Assembly (NCBI GenBank): GCA_963800215.1
Contig: CAWCZY010000007.1
Span: 310,001 to 374,000, forward strand
Source: JAJPKK01 sp963800215
Lineage (GTDB): Bacteria; Pseudomonadota; Alphaproteobacteria; Rhizobiales; Xanthobacteraceae
Direction: 5' to 3'
Length of the DNA: 64,000 bases
Part shown: positions 49,675-58,528 of the stretch, piece by piece
Numbering within the stretch: the stretch's first letter is position 1
Layout of the letters: each line of letters begins with the position of its first letter
Position numbers and translations under genes: made by a program
The notes under the pieces: model-generated
Databases searched by the model: none
What the model was told of the DNA's origin: nothing
What the model saw: the letters and a program-made list of their open reading frames with translations, nothing else

Positions 49675-50323
49675 TCATCTTCTCCCCGGAATTCAAAAAT
49701 GAATTCTCAGGGAGTGATCTCGCGTTGCCATTGATATGGATCAAATCCGCGATGAAGCCGCGGACTTGCCACTCCCCACCCCGCCTCGCGGCGACGCAGT
49801 TGCCTTCAGCTACATACGATGTGACCTCCTATGGCATGGACTCTCACCGCGCCGACAATGCAGACTCACGGACGCACTCATCGCCCGGCTCGACCGGGCT
49901 ATCCAGTAAACGCCGACCGTGAGTCCTGGATTGCCCGGTCAAGCCAGGTCAGGCCGGGCACCAACAGGGTCAGCCTAATCGGAAAATGCTCGCCGTGCCC
50001 CAGAGGTTAGCGCACGGTTAATCGGAGTGAAAAGTGCGGCTTCGGCACCACAAACCGCGTCATTCGGCCTCCGGCGAGCCAGAAAAGCCGTTCGATGCCT
50101 CGATCTATGCTTGTAAATCGCGCCGGATTACGCCATATAGGGCGTGTTCGGACGATCGACTGAGAGTCGGTCCCCATGGCCGCGTGCACGATTCCTGCAG
50201 ACGGTTTCGGCCATATCCGCTCACTCGACGGCAGCCCAGAACACGCGGGATGTCCTTATCACCGCGATTTGCGCGCCGGTCGTGAACGTCTGGCGGCTCA
50301 CTCGCCAATTGGAAAGTCTCACA
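49675..50323. other. Intergenic region upstream of rhlE-like gene
   Basis: No gene is supported over these 649 bases apart from the dispersed repeat at 49876-49965. A short perfect palindrome, gagaattcatttttgaattc (complement, 49689-49708), lies at the left end. The frame of the helicase is open back to 50144 without family-like sequence, so the real start is placed at 50324. The helicase promoter and leader are probably in the right half. Confidence 0.4.
49876..49965 (+). repeat. Dispersed intergenic repeat, copy 2
   Basis: Arms cgcccggctcgaccgggc...ccagtaaac and cctggattgcccggtcaagcc form an imperfect palindrome shared with copies at 2677-2755, 52117-52212 and 60782-60884. This copy has a small internal duplication in its right arm (caagccaggtcaggccggg). 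Confidence 0.75.
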
Positions 50324-51802
50324 TTGAACTCTTTTGATGGTTTCGGCCTCGCCGAACCGATTACTCGCGCTCTTGTCCAAGAGAACTACGTCACCCCCAC
50401 CCCGATCCAGGCACAGACGGTGCCGCTCGTCCTCGAAGGCCGCGATGTCGTCGGCATCGCCCAGACCGGAACCGGCAAGACCGCCGCCTTCGCCCTGCCG
50501 ATCCTGCATCGGCTCGCCAACAGCCGGGCCCCGCTCGAACGCAAGACCTGCCGGGTTTTGGTCCTGAGCCCGACCCGGGAACTCTCCAGCCAGATCCTGG
50601 ACAGCTTCGACACCTATGGCCGCCATCTCGGCCTCAGCACCACGCTCGCCATCGGCGGCGTGCCGATGGGCAAGCAGGTGCGCGCGCTGATGAACGGCGT
50701 CGACGTGCTGGTCGCCACGCCCGGCCGCCTGCTCGACCTCGTCAACAGCAACGGGCTGCGGCTCAACCGGGTCGAAGTCTTCGTCCTGGACGAGGCCGAC
50801 CGCATGCTCGACATGGGCTTCATCCATGACATCCGCCGGATCGTCGCCAAGATGCCGGCGCAGCGGCAGACGCTGCTGTTCTCCGCCACCATGCCCCAGG
50901 CGATCGCCGAATTGGCGGGTCAGATGCTCCGGAATCCGGCCAAGGTGGCCGTGACGCCGGTGGCTTCGACCCAGGAGCGCGTCAACCAGCGCGTCGTCCA
51001 TGTCGACCGCGCCAGCAAGGCCTTGATCCTCGCCGAGATCCTGCGCGAGGAAGGGATGGAACGCGCGCTCGTCTTCACCCGCACCAAGCACGGGGCCGAC
51101 AAACTGGTGCGCACCCTCGCCAAGGCGCGGATCACGGCGGAGGCGATCCACGGCAACAAGTCCCAGCCGCAGCGCGAGCGCGTGCTCGCGGCTTTCCGCC
51201 AGGGCCAGATACGCATCCTGGTCGCCACCGACATCGCCGCCCGCGGCATTGATGTCGACGGCATTTCCCATGTGGTGAACTACGATCTGCCCAACGAGCC
51301 GGAAAGCTACGTCCATCGCATCGGCCGCACCGCGCGGGCCGGCGCGACGGGCTTCGCCATCTCGCTGTGCGACCAGGACGAAGTGCCGTATCTGCGCTCG
51401 ATCGAGAAGCTCATCCGAATGGGCGTGCCGGCGACCGACCGGCGCACCAATCCGGGCCGCGATCTCAATGCGCCGGCGGCGGAGCGGCGGCACGAAGGTC
51501 CGCGCCGCGACCGCAATCAGCGCGGCCGCCGCGGTGCACCGCAATATTCGCACGCCGCGAACGGCCACGCCGCACCGGCGAGGCCGGCCCATCCCAAGCC
51601 CGCACACACCAAGCCTGCACACACCAAGCCGGCCCATCCCAAGCCGGCACAGGGGAGGCCCACCCACCAGGGCGCTCACGAAGGGCCTGCAAATTCGAAG
51701 CCGGCTCATATACAACATGAGCCCAAGGAACTGAGCGGCGTCGCTTTCCTGCACCGCGGCTCGGAGCCGCGTCGAAATTCGCAAAATCGTCCGCAGCGTT
51801 GA
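50324..51802 (+). CDS. DEAD-box ATP-dependent RNA helicase, RhlE type
   Basis: The 492-residue helicase starts at TTG 50324 (LNSFDGFGLAEPITRAL). Motifs run in order: Q-motif TPTPIQAQ, Walker A AQTGTGKTAAF, PTRELSSQ, TPGRLLDL, DEAD box VLDEADRML, SAT in LFSATMPQ, then DIAARGIDVDG and HRIGRTARAG. The C-terminal tail is basic and repetitive, with units such as KPAHTKPAHTKPAHPKPAQ, likely an RNA-binding tail. RhlE-type helicases act in ribosome assembly, RNA turnover and cold adaptation. The upstream in-frame ATG at 50144 gives non-conserved sequence. infA follows 14 bp downstream. Confidence 0.92.
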   Translation: MNSFDGFGLAEPITRALVQENYVTPTPIQAQTVPLVLEGRDVVGIAQTGTGKTAAFALPILHRLANSRAPLERKTCRVLVLSPTRELSSQILDSFDTYGRHLGLSTTLAIGGVPMGKQVRALMNGVDVLVATPGRLLDLVNSNGLRLNRVEVFVLDEADRMLDMGFIHDIRRIVAKMPAQRQTLLFSATMPQAIAELAGQMLRNPAKVAVTPVASTQERVNQRVVHVDRASKALILAEILREEGMERALVFTRTKHGADKLVRTLAKARITAEAIHGNKSQPQRERVLAAFRQGQIRILVATDIAARGIDVDGISHVVNYDLPNEPESYVHRIGRTARAGATGFAISLCDQDEVPYLRSIEKLIRMGVPATDRRTNPGRDLNAPAAERRHEGPRRDRNQRGRRGAPQYSHAANGHAAPARPAHPKPAHTKPAHTKPAHPKPAQGRPTHQGAHEGPANSKPAHIQHEPKELSGVAFLHRGSEPRRNSQNRPQR

Positions 51803-51816
51803 CCGGAGCACAATGC

Positions 51817-52092
51817 ATGGCGAAAGAGGAACTGATCGAATTCGAGGGTCTCGTCACCGAAATCCTGCCGGACACCCGCTATCGGGTCAAACTCGATACC
51901 GGGCACGAGATCATCGCCTACACGGCCGGCAAGATGAAGAAGAACCGCATCAAGACTTTGGCGGGAGACCGCGTCATCGTCGAGATGTCGCCCTACGACC
52001 TCGAAAAAGGCCGGATCATCTTTCGCCACAAGGACGAGCGGGCTTCGACCAGCCCGCGTCCGCCGGTGCGCCAGCAGTTCCGCCGGCGCTGA
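51817..52092 (+). CDS. infA: Translation initiation factor IF-1
   Basis: The 91-residue OB-fold protein starts MAKEELIEFEGLVTEILPDT and contains HEIIAYTAGKMKKNRIKTLA and GDRVIVEMSPYDLEKGRIIF, the S1-like RNA-binding core. It fills the A site during initiation. The C-terminal tail (DERASTSPRPPVRQQFRRR) is longer than in E. coli but usual in rhizobia, which often carry more than one IF-1 gene. It follows the helicase closely and is likely cotranscribed with it. Confidence 0.93.
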   Translation: MAKEELIEFEGLVTEILPDTRYRVKLDTGHEIIAYTAGKMKKNRIKTLAGDRVIVEMSPYDLEKGRIIFRHKDERASTSPRPPVRQQFRRR

Positions 52093-52116
52093 GCCAGAGC
52101 GTTTTTCGTTTATTTG

Positions 52117-52212
52117 ACTCACACTTCGCTGTCATCGCCCGGCTTGACCGGGCGATCCAGTAAACACCTTCCGTGAGTACTGGATTGCCCGGTCAAGCCG
52201 GGCAATGACACC
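52117..52212 (+). repeat. Dispersed intergenic repeat, copy 3
   Basis: Sequence ctcacacttcgctgtcatcg, then cccggcttgaccgggcgatcc, cagtaaacaccttccgtgag and tactggattgcccggtcaag form the most regular copy. The two arms are near inverses and could fold into a long hairpin. It separates infA from the convergent DTW gene. Confidence 0.78.
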
Positions 52213-52239
52213 GATTGGATCCGCGGGACGGGACGGAGG

Positions 52240-52932
52240 TCAGCGCCGTGGCGCGCCCGGCGCCGCCCCGTGTTCGCGCACGCGCGCGAGCATCCGCTCG
52301 AAGCTCGCGGTCAGTTTCTCCTCGATATCGGGCCGGCGCTCCAGCCGGCTCAACAGCATCCCGGCCGCCTCGATGGTCGATAATCCATCGCGGCGCGGCT
52401 CGCGCCTCAGCTTGCCGTAGCGCGACGGCCGCCGCGGGCCGAGCACGATCCGCCGGCATTTGAGCATCCACGCATTGCGCCACCACAGGGCCTTGGCCTG
52501 GCTCCAGGTGCCGTCCAGCAGCACGATGCCCTCGATGTCGCGCATCAAGCCATCCTGGTCGCGCTCAAGCTCGCCCTTGCGGTTGACAAAGACGATCTCG
52601 CGGTCGGGAGCGAGGCTCGCCGCCTTGGCCGAGCCGAGATAGAGGATCACCCAGCGGTGCGGGTCGGCGGTGCGGCCGAGGATCTTGCTCAGGCTCGGCC
52701 ACGACAGGCCGATCTTCATCACGGCGTCGCGGAAATGCAGGGACGTCAGCCGCGCGGTGCCGAGCGCGCGGTCCTGCTCCTGCGGATGCTGGAGGATCAG
52801 GACCGACACCTTGCTCTCGATCGGCACGACGGTGTCGCACACGCACAGCGCCATCGGCTTGTGACACTGCGGACAGTCGGCGGCGGTGTCGGCCGCTGCA
52901 TCAGTGAGGGGCGGCGCGGACGGCAAAATCAT
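52240..52932 (-). CDS. DTW domain-containing protein (tRNA acp3U-type)
   Basis: The 230-residue protein has a small N-terminal zinc site (CPQCHKPMALCVC) and the DTW domain, with VLILQHPQEQDRALGTARLT and the D-x-T-W signature in VLLDGTWSQAKALWWRN. DTW proteins such as TapT/TuaA (YfiP) add the acp3 group to uridine in tRNA using SAM; this role is inferred by family. Its ATG overlaps the stop of the upstream VOC gene, indicating translational coupling. Confidence 0.85.
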   Translation of the reverse strand: MILPSAPPLTDAAADTAADCPQCHKPMALCVCDTVVPIESKVSVLILQHPQEQDRALGTARLTSLHFRDAVMKIGLSWPSLSKILGRTADPHRWVILYLGSAKAASLAPDREIVFVNRKGELERDQDGLMRDIEGIVLLDGTWSQAKALWWRNAWMLKCRRIVLGPRRPSRYGKLRREPRRDGLSTIEAAGMLLSRLERRPDIEEKLTASFERMLARVREHGAAPGAPRR

Positions 52933-53960
52933 TTGACCTCGACCAGTTCGATCGCCTCGCGGCTCGGCCCCTCGATCATCACGGCGCGGGTGTCGCCGAT
53001 CTCGTAGGGCTGTTCGAGGAACTTGACGCCTTCGCCCGCGAGCTTGGCGACCCAGGCGTCGAGATTTCCGACGCTGAGCGCGATGTGATCGTAGAGCTGC
53101 CCGCGGCTGCTCGCGAGCGGCTTGTCGCCCTGGTTCGCATACCAGGTGAGCGCGACATCGCCGAAGGTGACCGCGGCCGAGGGCACCCGGAACATCCCTT
53201 GTCGTTCGAGCGCCGGCCAGGTGCGATCGGTGCTGCGCGCCACCTTGCAATCGGCCTCGGTGCGCGCCGGGCCGGGGACACGGCTCGCCACCGCGGTTCC
53301 GCCGAGGTGCTTCTGGTACCAGATCTGCGCGCAGAACGGGTCTTCCTGGTAGAGGTGCACATGGTTGAAGCGCTCGACCGGCATGTTCCCCTGATATTCC
53401 ACGATGGCGTTGTCGGGACCCTGCATATAGGCGAACCCGGCGCCGCCCTGCGGCTTGACGCCGCTGGCCTTGGCGGCGGCGATCTGCGCGGCGGTGAGGC
53501 CGAGCACGCCGCCGGTGCCGGGCCAAGTGTCGCTGGACACGAAAACGAAGCCGCCGTCCTGCGTCGTATAGAGCGGCAGCAGCTTGACACCGGGACGGCC
53601 CTGGTAGGTTGCGAGACTCTTGCGCACGTCGGTGACATGCCAGCCGAAATGCCACAGCGCCGACTGCGGCTCGATGGTCGGAGGGGTCGCCACCTTGTTG
53701 AACAGCACCAGGACATTGTTGGGCGATTTCAGCGCGGGGAAGCCGCCCCAACTCGCCTTGGCCGTGCTCGGAAACTGCTCGGCATAGAAGGCGAGCGCCG
53801 CCTCCGGATCGACTGAGTTGAGATGGATATGATGGAACCCGGGCGGCTGCTTATTGCGCTGCATTGTCGTCTGTCCCACCGCCGGCCCGTGGGAACCCCA
53901 CGAAAAAATCATCGCGAGAGCGACGGCCGCCATCGATGCGCTTGATGTCTTCGGGCTCAT
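52929..53960 (-). CDS. Exported VOC (glyoxalase/bleomycin-type) family protein
   Basis: The 343-residue protein starts MSPKTSSASMAAVALAMIFS with a signal peptide (cleavage about residue 30, AVGQT). Two VOC modules follow: GFHHIHLNSVDPEAALAFYA with DNAIVEYQGNMP, and RFNHVHLYQEDPFCAQIWYQ with QLYDHIALSVGNLDAWVAKL, the latter ending SREAIELVEVK. The H...E metal-binding pairs of the VOC fold are present. Enzymatic function is unknown; an exported double-VOC protein is uncommon. ATG 53960 follows ggggagg. It overlaps the DTW gene. Confidence 0.75.
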   Translation of the reverse strand: MSPKTSSASMAAVALAMIFSWGSHGPAVGQTTMQRNKQPPGFHHIHLNSVDPEAALAFYAEQFPSTAKASWGGFPALKSPNNVLVLFNKVATPPTIEPQSALWHFGWHVTDVRKSLATYQGRPGVKLLPLYTTQDGGFVFVSSDTWPGTGGVLGLTAAQIAAAKASGVKPQGGAGFAYMQGPDNAIVEYQGNMPVERFNHVHLYQEDPFCAQIWYQKHLGGTAVASRVPGPARTEADCKVARSTDRTWPALERQGMFRVPSAAVTFGDVALTWYANQGDKPLASSRGQLYDHIALSVGNLDAWVAKLAGEGVKFLEQPYEIGDTRAVMIEGPSREAIELVEVK

Positions 53961-54394
53961 AGCAGCCTCCCCGGGATTATCAACCTCGATCGCACGCGGA
54001 CGTGGTCGGGTTGTGGCCAGCGGCCGATGCAGCACCGCGACACCTTACTCCCGATGGGTATCGAAATTTCCGCGAAAGCGACGGCAAAGTTTGCGTCCGC
54101 CCCTTGGCACCAATCACGTAATGGTGATAAACCTCCCCCGCCCTCGGGCAGCGGATTTGCAGCGGTCCGCCACTCAAAAAATTCGAACAGCTGTGCGGGA
54201 GGTGGCATCGATGAGATGGCACGTTGGTCTGTTCCTTTGCGGCGGCTTGCGGATCGCGAGCGAACCCGTGATCGCGCATCATTTCGAAGCCATGTTCGAC
54301 CAGCACTGGACCAGGCACGACGCGTGCGGGCCGAGCTCAGGCCGCACGCGGGGCGTCCAGCCTCGGCATTCTTGTTCTTGGTGAGGGGGGTTAA
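53961..54394 (+). other. Intergenic region upstream of the DUF2231/DUF6644 module
   Basis: These 434 bases hold the divergent promoters of the VOC gene and the membrane module. An open frame from 54213 (MRWHVGLFLCGGLRIASEP) looks weakly hydrophobic but has no family features and is not called. A strong gaggggggtt ribosome site lies just before 54395. Confidence 0.35.
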
Positions 54395-55813
54395 ATGCAC
54401 CTGATCCCGCATTCTTGGTCGCATCTGCACATTCTCGTGAGTGTGTTCCCCTCGTGTGGGCTGATGTTCGTGCTCGGATTCTACATCGCCGGTTTCGTCA
54501 CGAAAAACGAGGGCATGAAACAAACCTGCCTCGCCCTCTTCGGCGTCCTCGGCCTATTGGCCATCCCGACCTATTTCAGCGGCGCCGGCTCGATGGCGGC
54601 ATTGGACGGCAAGCCCGACGTCGACCAGGACATGCTGAACTACCACTACTATGTGGGACTGTTCGGGCTCGCCGCCCTCGTCATCGTCGGCGCCGCGGCC
54701 TGGATTGCACTGTGGCGGTCTCTCGGCGCCAAGCAACTGTCCGACCAGGCACTGAAAGTCGTCCTCGGTCTCGCAATTGTCACCCTGGCCCTGATGGTCG
54801 TGGTCGACGAACTCGGCTGGGAAGTCCATCACTTCGAACTCCATCTGCCGCCGAAGGAAGGCCCCTACATGGCTCCGGGAACGACTCCGGAGACCTGGTC
54901 ACATGTACACATGATCTTGAATCACTTCCCGACGGTCGGGTTCACGTTCGCGCTGGTTTTCTATCTGATCGCACTCGCCATGAATAATGACGTGATGAAG
55001 CGAAGCAGCCTCGTCGTCTTCGTCATATCCGCTGTACTGGGAGTCCCGACTTACGTCACCGGCGCCGCTTCGATGTGGGCTTTGACCGACCCGCCAATTC
55101 CTCAGATTTCCAAGGCCCTCATCAACGAACACCGCGATATGGCGTTGTTGACGCTATTCGGCCTCGCGTTCACCGGCGGCGCTGCCTGGATCGAGCTGTG
55201 GCGGTATCGCCACCTCGGACGCTTTTCCAACCGATCGCTGTACGTGATCCTGGCGTTCGCGATCATCACTTTCGCCGTGATGGCCGAGACCGGGCACCGC
55301 GGCGGGCAGATCAATCACCCGGAGATCCGTTTGGCGACGGACGCACTGCCGACCGATCCGAAAGCCGGCTGGACACCCGCCATCGAACTGCTGATCAACA
55401 ATGTCATCTGGTTCGTGCCCTGGCAGACCGTGCATTTCTTCGGCTTCTCGATGATATTCGGCACGGTGCTGGTCGTCGTGCTGCGCGTGCTGGGTTTCGC
55501 GAAATCGATACCGTTCTCCGCCGTTCACCGGATACTCCCCTTGGGGTTGCTCGGGGTGCTGATGAATGTTTTCAGCGGAATGCTGATGTTGCTCGCCAAT
55601 TCGTTCCGCTATCTGAACGAGACCACTTTCGCGCCGAAGATCGCCTTCATTGCGATCGGGGTGATAGCGGTCCTGTATTTCTCCCTGTCCGAACGGCTGT
55701 GGACGGTCAAGGCAGGAGAGGATGCGCCGGCGAGTTCCAAGGCGGTCGCCGTCCTGGTCCTGCTGTCGTGGTGCGGGGTGATCATCGGCGGCCGGCTACT
55801 GCCCTATGTGTGA
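54395..55813 (+). CDS. Polytopic membrane protein: two DUF2231-like units plus a DUF6644-like unit
   Basis: The 472-residue protein has about 12 hydrophobic helices. Its first two thirds are an internal duplication: SWSHLHILVSVFPSCGLMFV (residue 7) with YFSGAGSMAAL, and TWSHVHMILNHFPTVGFTFA (residue 167) with YVTGAASMWAL. Each unit also has a conserved late histidine (NYHYYVGLFG; NEHRDMALLTLFGLAF). These look like DUF2231 units whose histidines could ligate heme b. The last third (TVHFFGFSMIFGTVLVVVLR, FSGMLMLLAN) is homologous to the separate protein at 56097-56579. Function is unknown; an electron-transfer or quinone-linked role is inferred only from the histidine pattern. Confidence 0.65.
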   Translation: MHLIPHSWSHLHILVSVFPSCGLMFVLGFYIAGFVTKNEGMKQTCLALFGVLGLLAIPTYFSGAGSMAALDGKPDVDQDMLNYHYYVGLFGLAALVIVGAAAWIALWRSLGAKQLSDQALKVVLGLAIVTLALMVVVDELGWEVHHFELHLPPKEGPYMAPGTTPETWSHVHMILNHFPTVGFTFALVFYLIALAMNNDVMKRSSLVVFVISAVLGVPTYVTGAASMWALTDPPIPQISKALINEHRDMALLTLFGLAFTGGAAWIELWRYRHLGRFSNRSLYVILAFAIITFAVMAETGHRGGQINHPEIRLATDALPTDPKAGWTPAIELLINNVIWFVPWQTVHFFGFSMIFGTVLVVVLRVLGFAKSIPFSAVHRILPLGLLGVLMNVFSGMLMLLANSFRYLNETTFAPKIAFIAIGVIAVLYFSLSERLWTVKAGEDAPASSKAVAVLVLLSWCGVIIGGRLLPYV

Positions 55814-55829
55814 TACGGAAGGATAGCCC

Positions 55830-55949
55830 ATGTCGAACGACAACCTGATGATCCTTCTCATGGTCATCGCCGTCGTGGTATGCGTCCTCGGCCTCGGTGC
55901 CGCTGGAATATACTGCTTGAACAAGACTGTGGACCAGAATGGCCACTAG
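55830..55949 (+). CDS. Small one-helix membrane protein (39 residues)
   Basis: ATG 55830, six bases after ggaagga, opens a 39-residue frame: MSNDNLMILLMVIAVVVCVL, then GLGAAGIYCLNKTVDQNGH. One transmembrane helix covers about residues 6-28, with two cysteines (C18 and C29) near its ends. It starts 16 bases after the 472-residue membrane protein and is surely in the same operon. No family was recognised; small subunits of this size occur in respiratory and transport complexes. Its stop codon lies inside the repeat that begins at 55946. Confidence 0.6.
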   Translation: MSNDNLMILLMVIAVVVCVLGLGAAGIYCLNKTVDQNGH

Positions 55950-56050
55950 AGCACTATCGTTTCAGGTCGAATCGGACAGCGCTCTGGAGTCTTTGATCTC
56001 GAGCATGATCTCGTCCGAAAAGTCTGCGGCTTTTCGGCATCATGCTCTAG
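55946..56050 (+). repeat. Rhizobial-type palindromic repeat (ctagagcac...gcatcatgctctag)
   Basis: The element runs from ctagagcactatcg to ggcatcatgctctag, with inner agcatgatctcgtccgaaaa and gcggcttttcggcatcatgct arms forming a hairpin. It resembles repeat units common between genes in Bradyrhizobium relatives (from memory). Here it interrupts a gene cluster and overlaps the stop codon of the 39-residue gene. Only one copy is in the window. Confidence 0.65.
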
Positions 56051-56096
56051 CCCTGATCCGCAATGGCGGACATGACTATCTAGGGAGGGTTGGACA

Positions 56097-56579
56097 GTGC
56101 TCGAATGGCTGACGTCTACGCCGTACGCGGATTGGGTCCGGGAATCGTGGGGTTGGCCGCTTGCGCTGACGGTCCATGCGTTCGGGACGGCGACGGTCGT
56201 AGGTTTCATTTTCATCATCGGCCTGCGTCTGCTCGGGTTGTTCCGGACGATTCCCTACACCTCGTTGAACAGCCTGTTCCCCTTCATCTGGATCGCCATC
56301 GCGCTCCAGGTCATGAGCGGTTTCACGCTGTGGATGTCCAAGCCGGTGCAATATCTGGGCGCGGGCATGTTCGATGTGAAGATCACGCTCGTCATCATCG
56401 GCATCATCGTGACCGCGTTTTTCCAAGGCACCATCAGGCGAGAGGCCCCCGCCTGGGAAAAGGCGGGCACCGTGTCCTCGCGTGGCGTCAAATTCGTCGC
56501 AGCGACGGTGCTGTTGTGGACCGCGGTCAACATCGCGGGGCGGCTGACCGCCTACCTGACATCGTTGTACGTTGCCTGA
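56097..56579 (+). CDS. DUF6644-like membrane protein
   Basis: The start is GTG 56097 (LEWLTSTPYADWVRESWGWP), preceded by agggagggttgga. The 160-residue protein has four hydrophobic helices. The block LTVHAFGTATVVGFIFIIGL, then LRLLGLFRTIPYTSLN and MSGFTLWMSK, aligns well with residues 325-440 of the 472-residue protein upstream (TVHFFGF...LRVLGFAKSIPFSAVH...FSGMLML). The histidine in TVH is conserved between the two and could bind heme. The family number is from memory. It is probably the third member of the same operon. Confidence 0.6.
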   Translation: MLEWLTSTPYADWVRESWGWPLALTVHAFGTATVVGFIFIIGLRLLGLFRTIPYTSLNSLFPFIWIAIALQVMSGFTLWMSKPVQYLGAGMFDVKITLVIIGIIVTAFFQGTIRREAPAWEKAGTVSSRGVKFVAATVLLWTAVNIAGRLTAYLTSLYVA

Positions 56580-56687
56580 CGCAAGCGAGGAGCGGCGTTA
56601 CGGGCTCGATAAGGCTTGATGCGGGCGCGAGAGCTTGACGCCGGCCGCGACCGAGAGCGAATTCCGGCCGGGCCGGAGGTGAGACCC

Positions 56688-57989
56688 ATGCGCAACGGAG
56701 GTGCCGAGACGGTCGCCGATCTGGTCGAGCCCGGCCGCGTTCACCGCCGCGTCTATGCCGATCCGGATGTCTTCGAACTGGAGATGGAACGGATTTTCGG
56801 GCGCGCGTGGCTATTCGTCGGCCACGCCAGCCAGGTCCCGAATCCGGGGGAGTATTTCACCACCGAGCTCGGGCGGCAGCCGGTGGTCATGACCCGTCAC
56901 CGCGACGGCAACGTGCACGTCCTCTTCAACCGCTGCACCCATCGCGGCGCCAAGGTCGTCAACGAGCGGTGCGGCCATGCCGCGCGGATGACCTGCCTCT
57001 ATCACGGCTGGAGCTACGACACCGACGGCACGCTGGTGGGCGTCCCGATGCCGGAGGGATGCGCCGAAGATTTCAGGAAGGAGGCATTCGGCCTCGCCCG
57101 CGTGCCGCGCATCGGCGAATACCGCGGCTTCGTGTTCGCGAGCCTCGCTCCCGGTGGCGCGAGCTTCGAGGACCATATCGGCCCGATCAAGTCGAACATC
57201 GACGACCTCGTCGACCGTGCGCCGGACGGAACCCTCGCCTTCGACCTCGGCGTGCACCGCTACGTCTTCAACGGCAATTGGAAGCTGCAGGTCGAGAACG
57301 TGCTGGATTCCTATCACGTGCCGTTCGGCCACGCCTCGACGGTCAACAAGGAAGGCGTCCAGTTCGCGCGGCGCGAAGGCGACACGTCCGGCGCCAAGGT
57401 CGTCGAGGCCGGCCAGGCCAAGACCGCGCAATCCTGGAAAGGCCGGCGCAGCTACATCGTCGGCAATGGCCACGGGTGGACCAGCAACACCGCGCTGGAC
57501 GACGGCAAGCGGTCGAGCCCGGCCTTCGACGCCTATAAGCGGGCGCTGGTGGAAAAAGTGGGCGCTGCGCGCGCCGAGCACATCCTGACGCCGCGCCTGC
57601 ACAACACGCTCATCTACCCGAACGTCTCGATCATGGGGCTCAACATCCATGTCCGCGTGATCAAGCCGCTGGCCGTCGACCGCACCGAGATCAACGTCTA
57701 TCCGGTGCGCCTGGTCGGGGCGCCCGACGAGATGAATTTCGGCAATTTGCGCCTGCTCAACGTGACCCACTCGGCGGCGTCGTTCGTGCAGACCGATGAC
57801 ATCGAGGCGTTCGTGCGCACCCAGAAGGGCCTGCGCTGCCTCGCCCCCGAATGGGTCGATATTTCGCGCGGCCTCGGCGCGGAGGAACCCGACCGCGAGC
57901 TGAACGCGACGCGCGGCTCGGCCATGCACGAGATGGTGGTGCGGGCCCAGTACAAGGCCTGGGTCGGCTACATGCGCGAGGTCGCCTGA
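56688..57989 (+). CDS. Aromatic-ring-hydroxylating dioxygenase, alpha (Rieske) subunit
   Basis: The 433-residue oxygenase has an N-terminal Rieske domain with RCTHRGAKV and CLYHGWSYDTDG supplying the two Cys and two His [2Fe-2S] ligands. The catalytic domain has the mononuclear iron motif ENVLDSYHVPFGH, in which the bridging Asp and two His are clear. It hydroxylates an aromatic acid or ring using electrons from an unseen reductase. ATG 56688 follows ggaggtgag; the upstream in-frame ATGs are less likely. The beta subunit overlaps its stop. No ferredoxin reductase gene adjoins. Confidence 0.9.
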   Translation: MRNGGAETVADLVEPGRVHRRVYADPDVFELEMERIFGRAWLFVGHASQVPNPGEYFTTELGRQPVVMTRHRDGNVHVLFNRCTHRGAKVVNERCGHAARMTCLYHGWSYDTDGTLVGVPMPEGCAEDFRKEAFGLARVPRIGEYRGFVFASLAPGGASFEDHIGPIKSNIDDLVDRAPDGTLAFDLGVHRYVFNGNWKLQVENVLDSYHVPFGHASTVNKEGVQFARREGDTSGAKVVEAGQAKTAQSWKGRRSYIVGNGHGWTSNTALDDGKRSSPAFDAYKRALVEKVGAARAEHILTPRLHNTLIYPNVSIMGLNIHVRVIKPLAVDRTEINVYPVRLVGAPDEMNFGNLRLLNVTHSAASFVQTDDIEAFVRTQKGLRCLAPEWVDISRGLGAEEPDRELNATRGSAMHEMVVRAQYKAWVGYMREVA

Positions 57990-58507
57990 TGGAAGCCGCC
58001 GCCATGGCCGAGCCGAAGCCGGCGGTGTCAACCATCGATCGCGCCGTGTTCGAGGCCTTCCTGTTCGAGGAGGCGCGGCTGCTCGACACCAGGCGTTTTC
58101 GCGATTGGATGGCGCTGTTCGCCGAGGACGGAACCTATTGGGTCCCCGCGACCGCAGATCAGCGGAGCCCGTTCGACCAAGTGTCGTTGTTCTACGACGA
58201 CCGCGCCCTCATGAAGACGAGGGTCGACCGGCTGGAACATCCGCGCATCCACATCCAGACGCCGCCGTCGCGCACCGCGCATCTCGTCGGCAACGTGATC
58301 GTCGACGAAGCCGACGATGCGAACGGGCGCTATGTCGTGAGCTCGACCGTGATCATGGTCGAGTATCGCGACGACCAGCAGCGCATTTTCGCAGGCCGCC
58401 AAATCCACACGCTGCGCCGAAGCGGCGACGGCTTCTGTATCGTGCAAAAGCGCGTCGATCTCGTCAATTGCGACTCGGCATTCGAAGCCATGGCGGTTCC
58501 GATCTGA
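57989..58507 (+). CDS. Aromatic-ring-hydroxylating dioxygenase, beta subunit
   Basis: The 172-residue NTF2-fold subunit contains FEAFLFEEARLLDTRRFRDW, LFAEDGTYWVPATADQRSPF and VEYRDDQQRIFAGRQIHTLR, typical of small subunits of Rieske oxygenases (ring_hydroxyl_B). It gives structural support to the alpha-3 beta-3 hexamer. ATG at 57989 overlaps the alpha stop (TGATG), so the two are translationally coupled. The ABM-type palindromic repeat follows. Confidence 0.9.
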   Translation: MEAAAMAEPKPAVSTIDRAVFEAFLFEEARLLDTRRFRDWMALFAEDGTYWVPATADQRSPFDQVSLFYDDRALMKTRVDRLEHPRIHIQTPPSRTAHLVGNVIVDEADDANGRYVVSSTVIMVEYRDDQQRIFAGRQIHTLRRSGDGFCIVQKRVDLVNCDSAFEAMAVPI

Positions 58508-58528
58508 GCGTTCGAAGGAATGAAGCAC

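Noticed and set aside
54213..54384. Possible small exported protein MRWHVGLFLCGG...
   Set aside because: No ribosome site at good spacing, Arg/Cys-rich non-conserved tail, and it ends just before the membrane module's own start.
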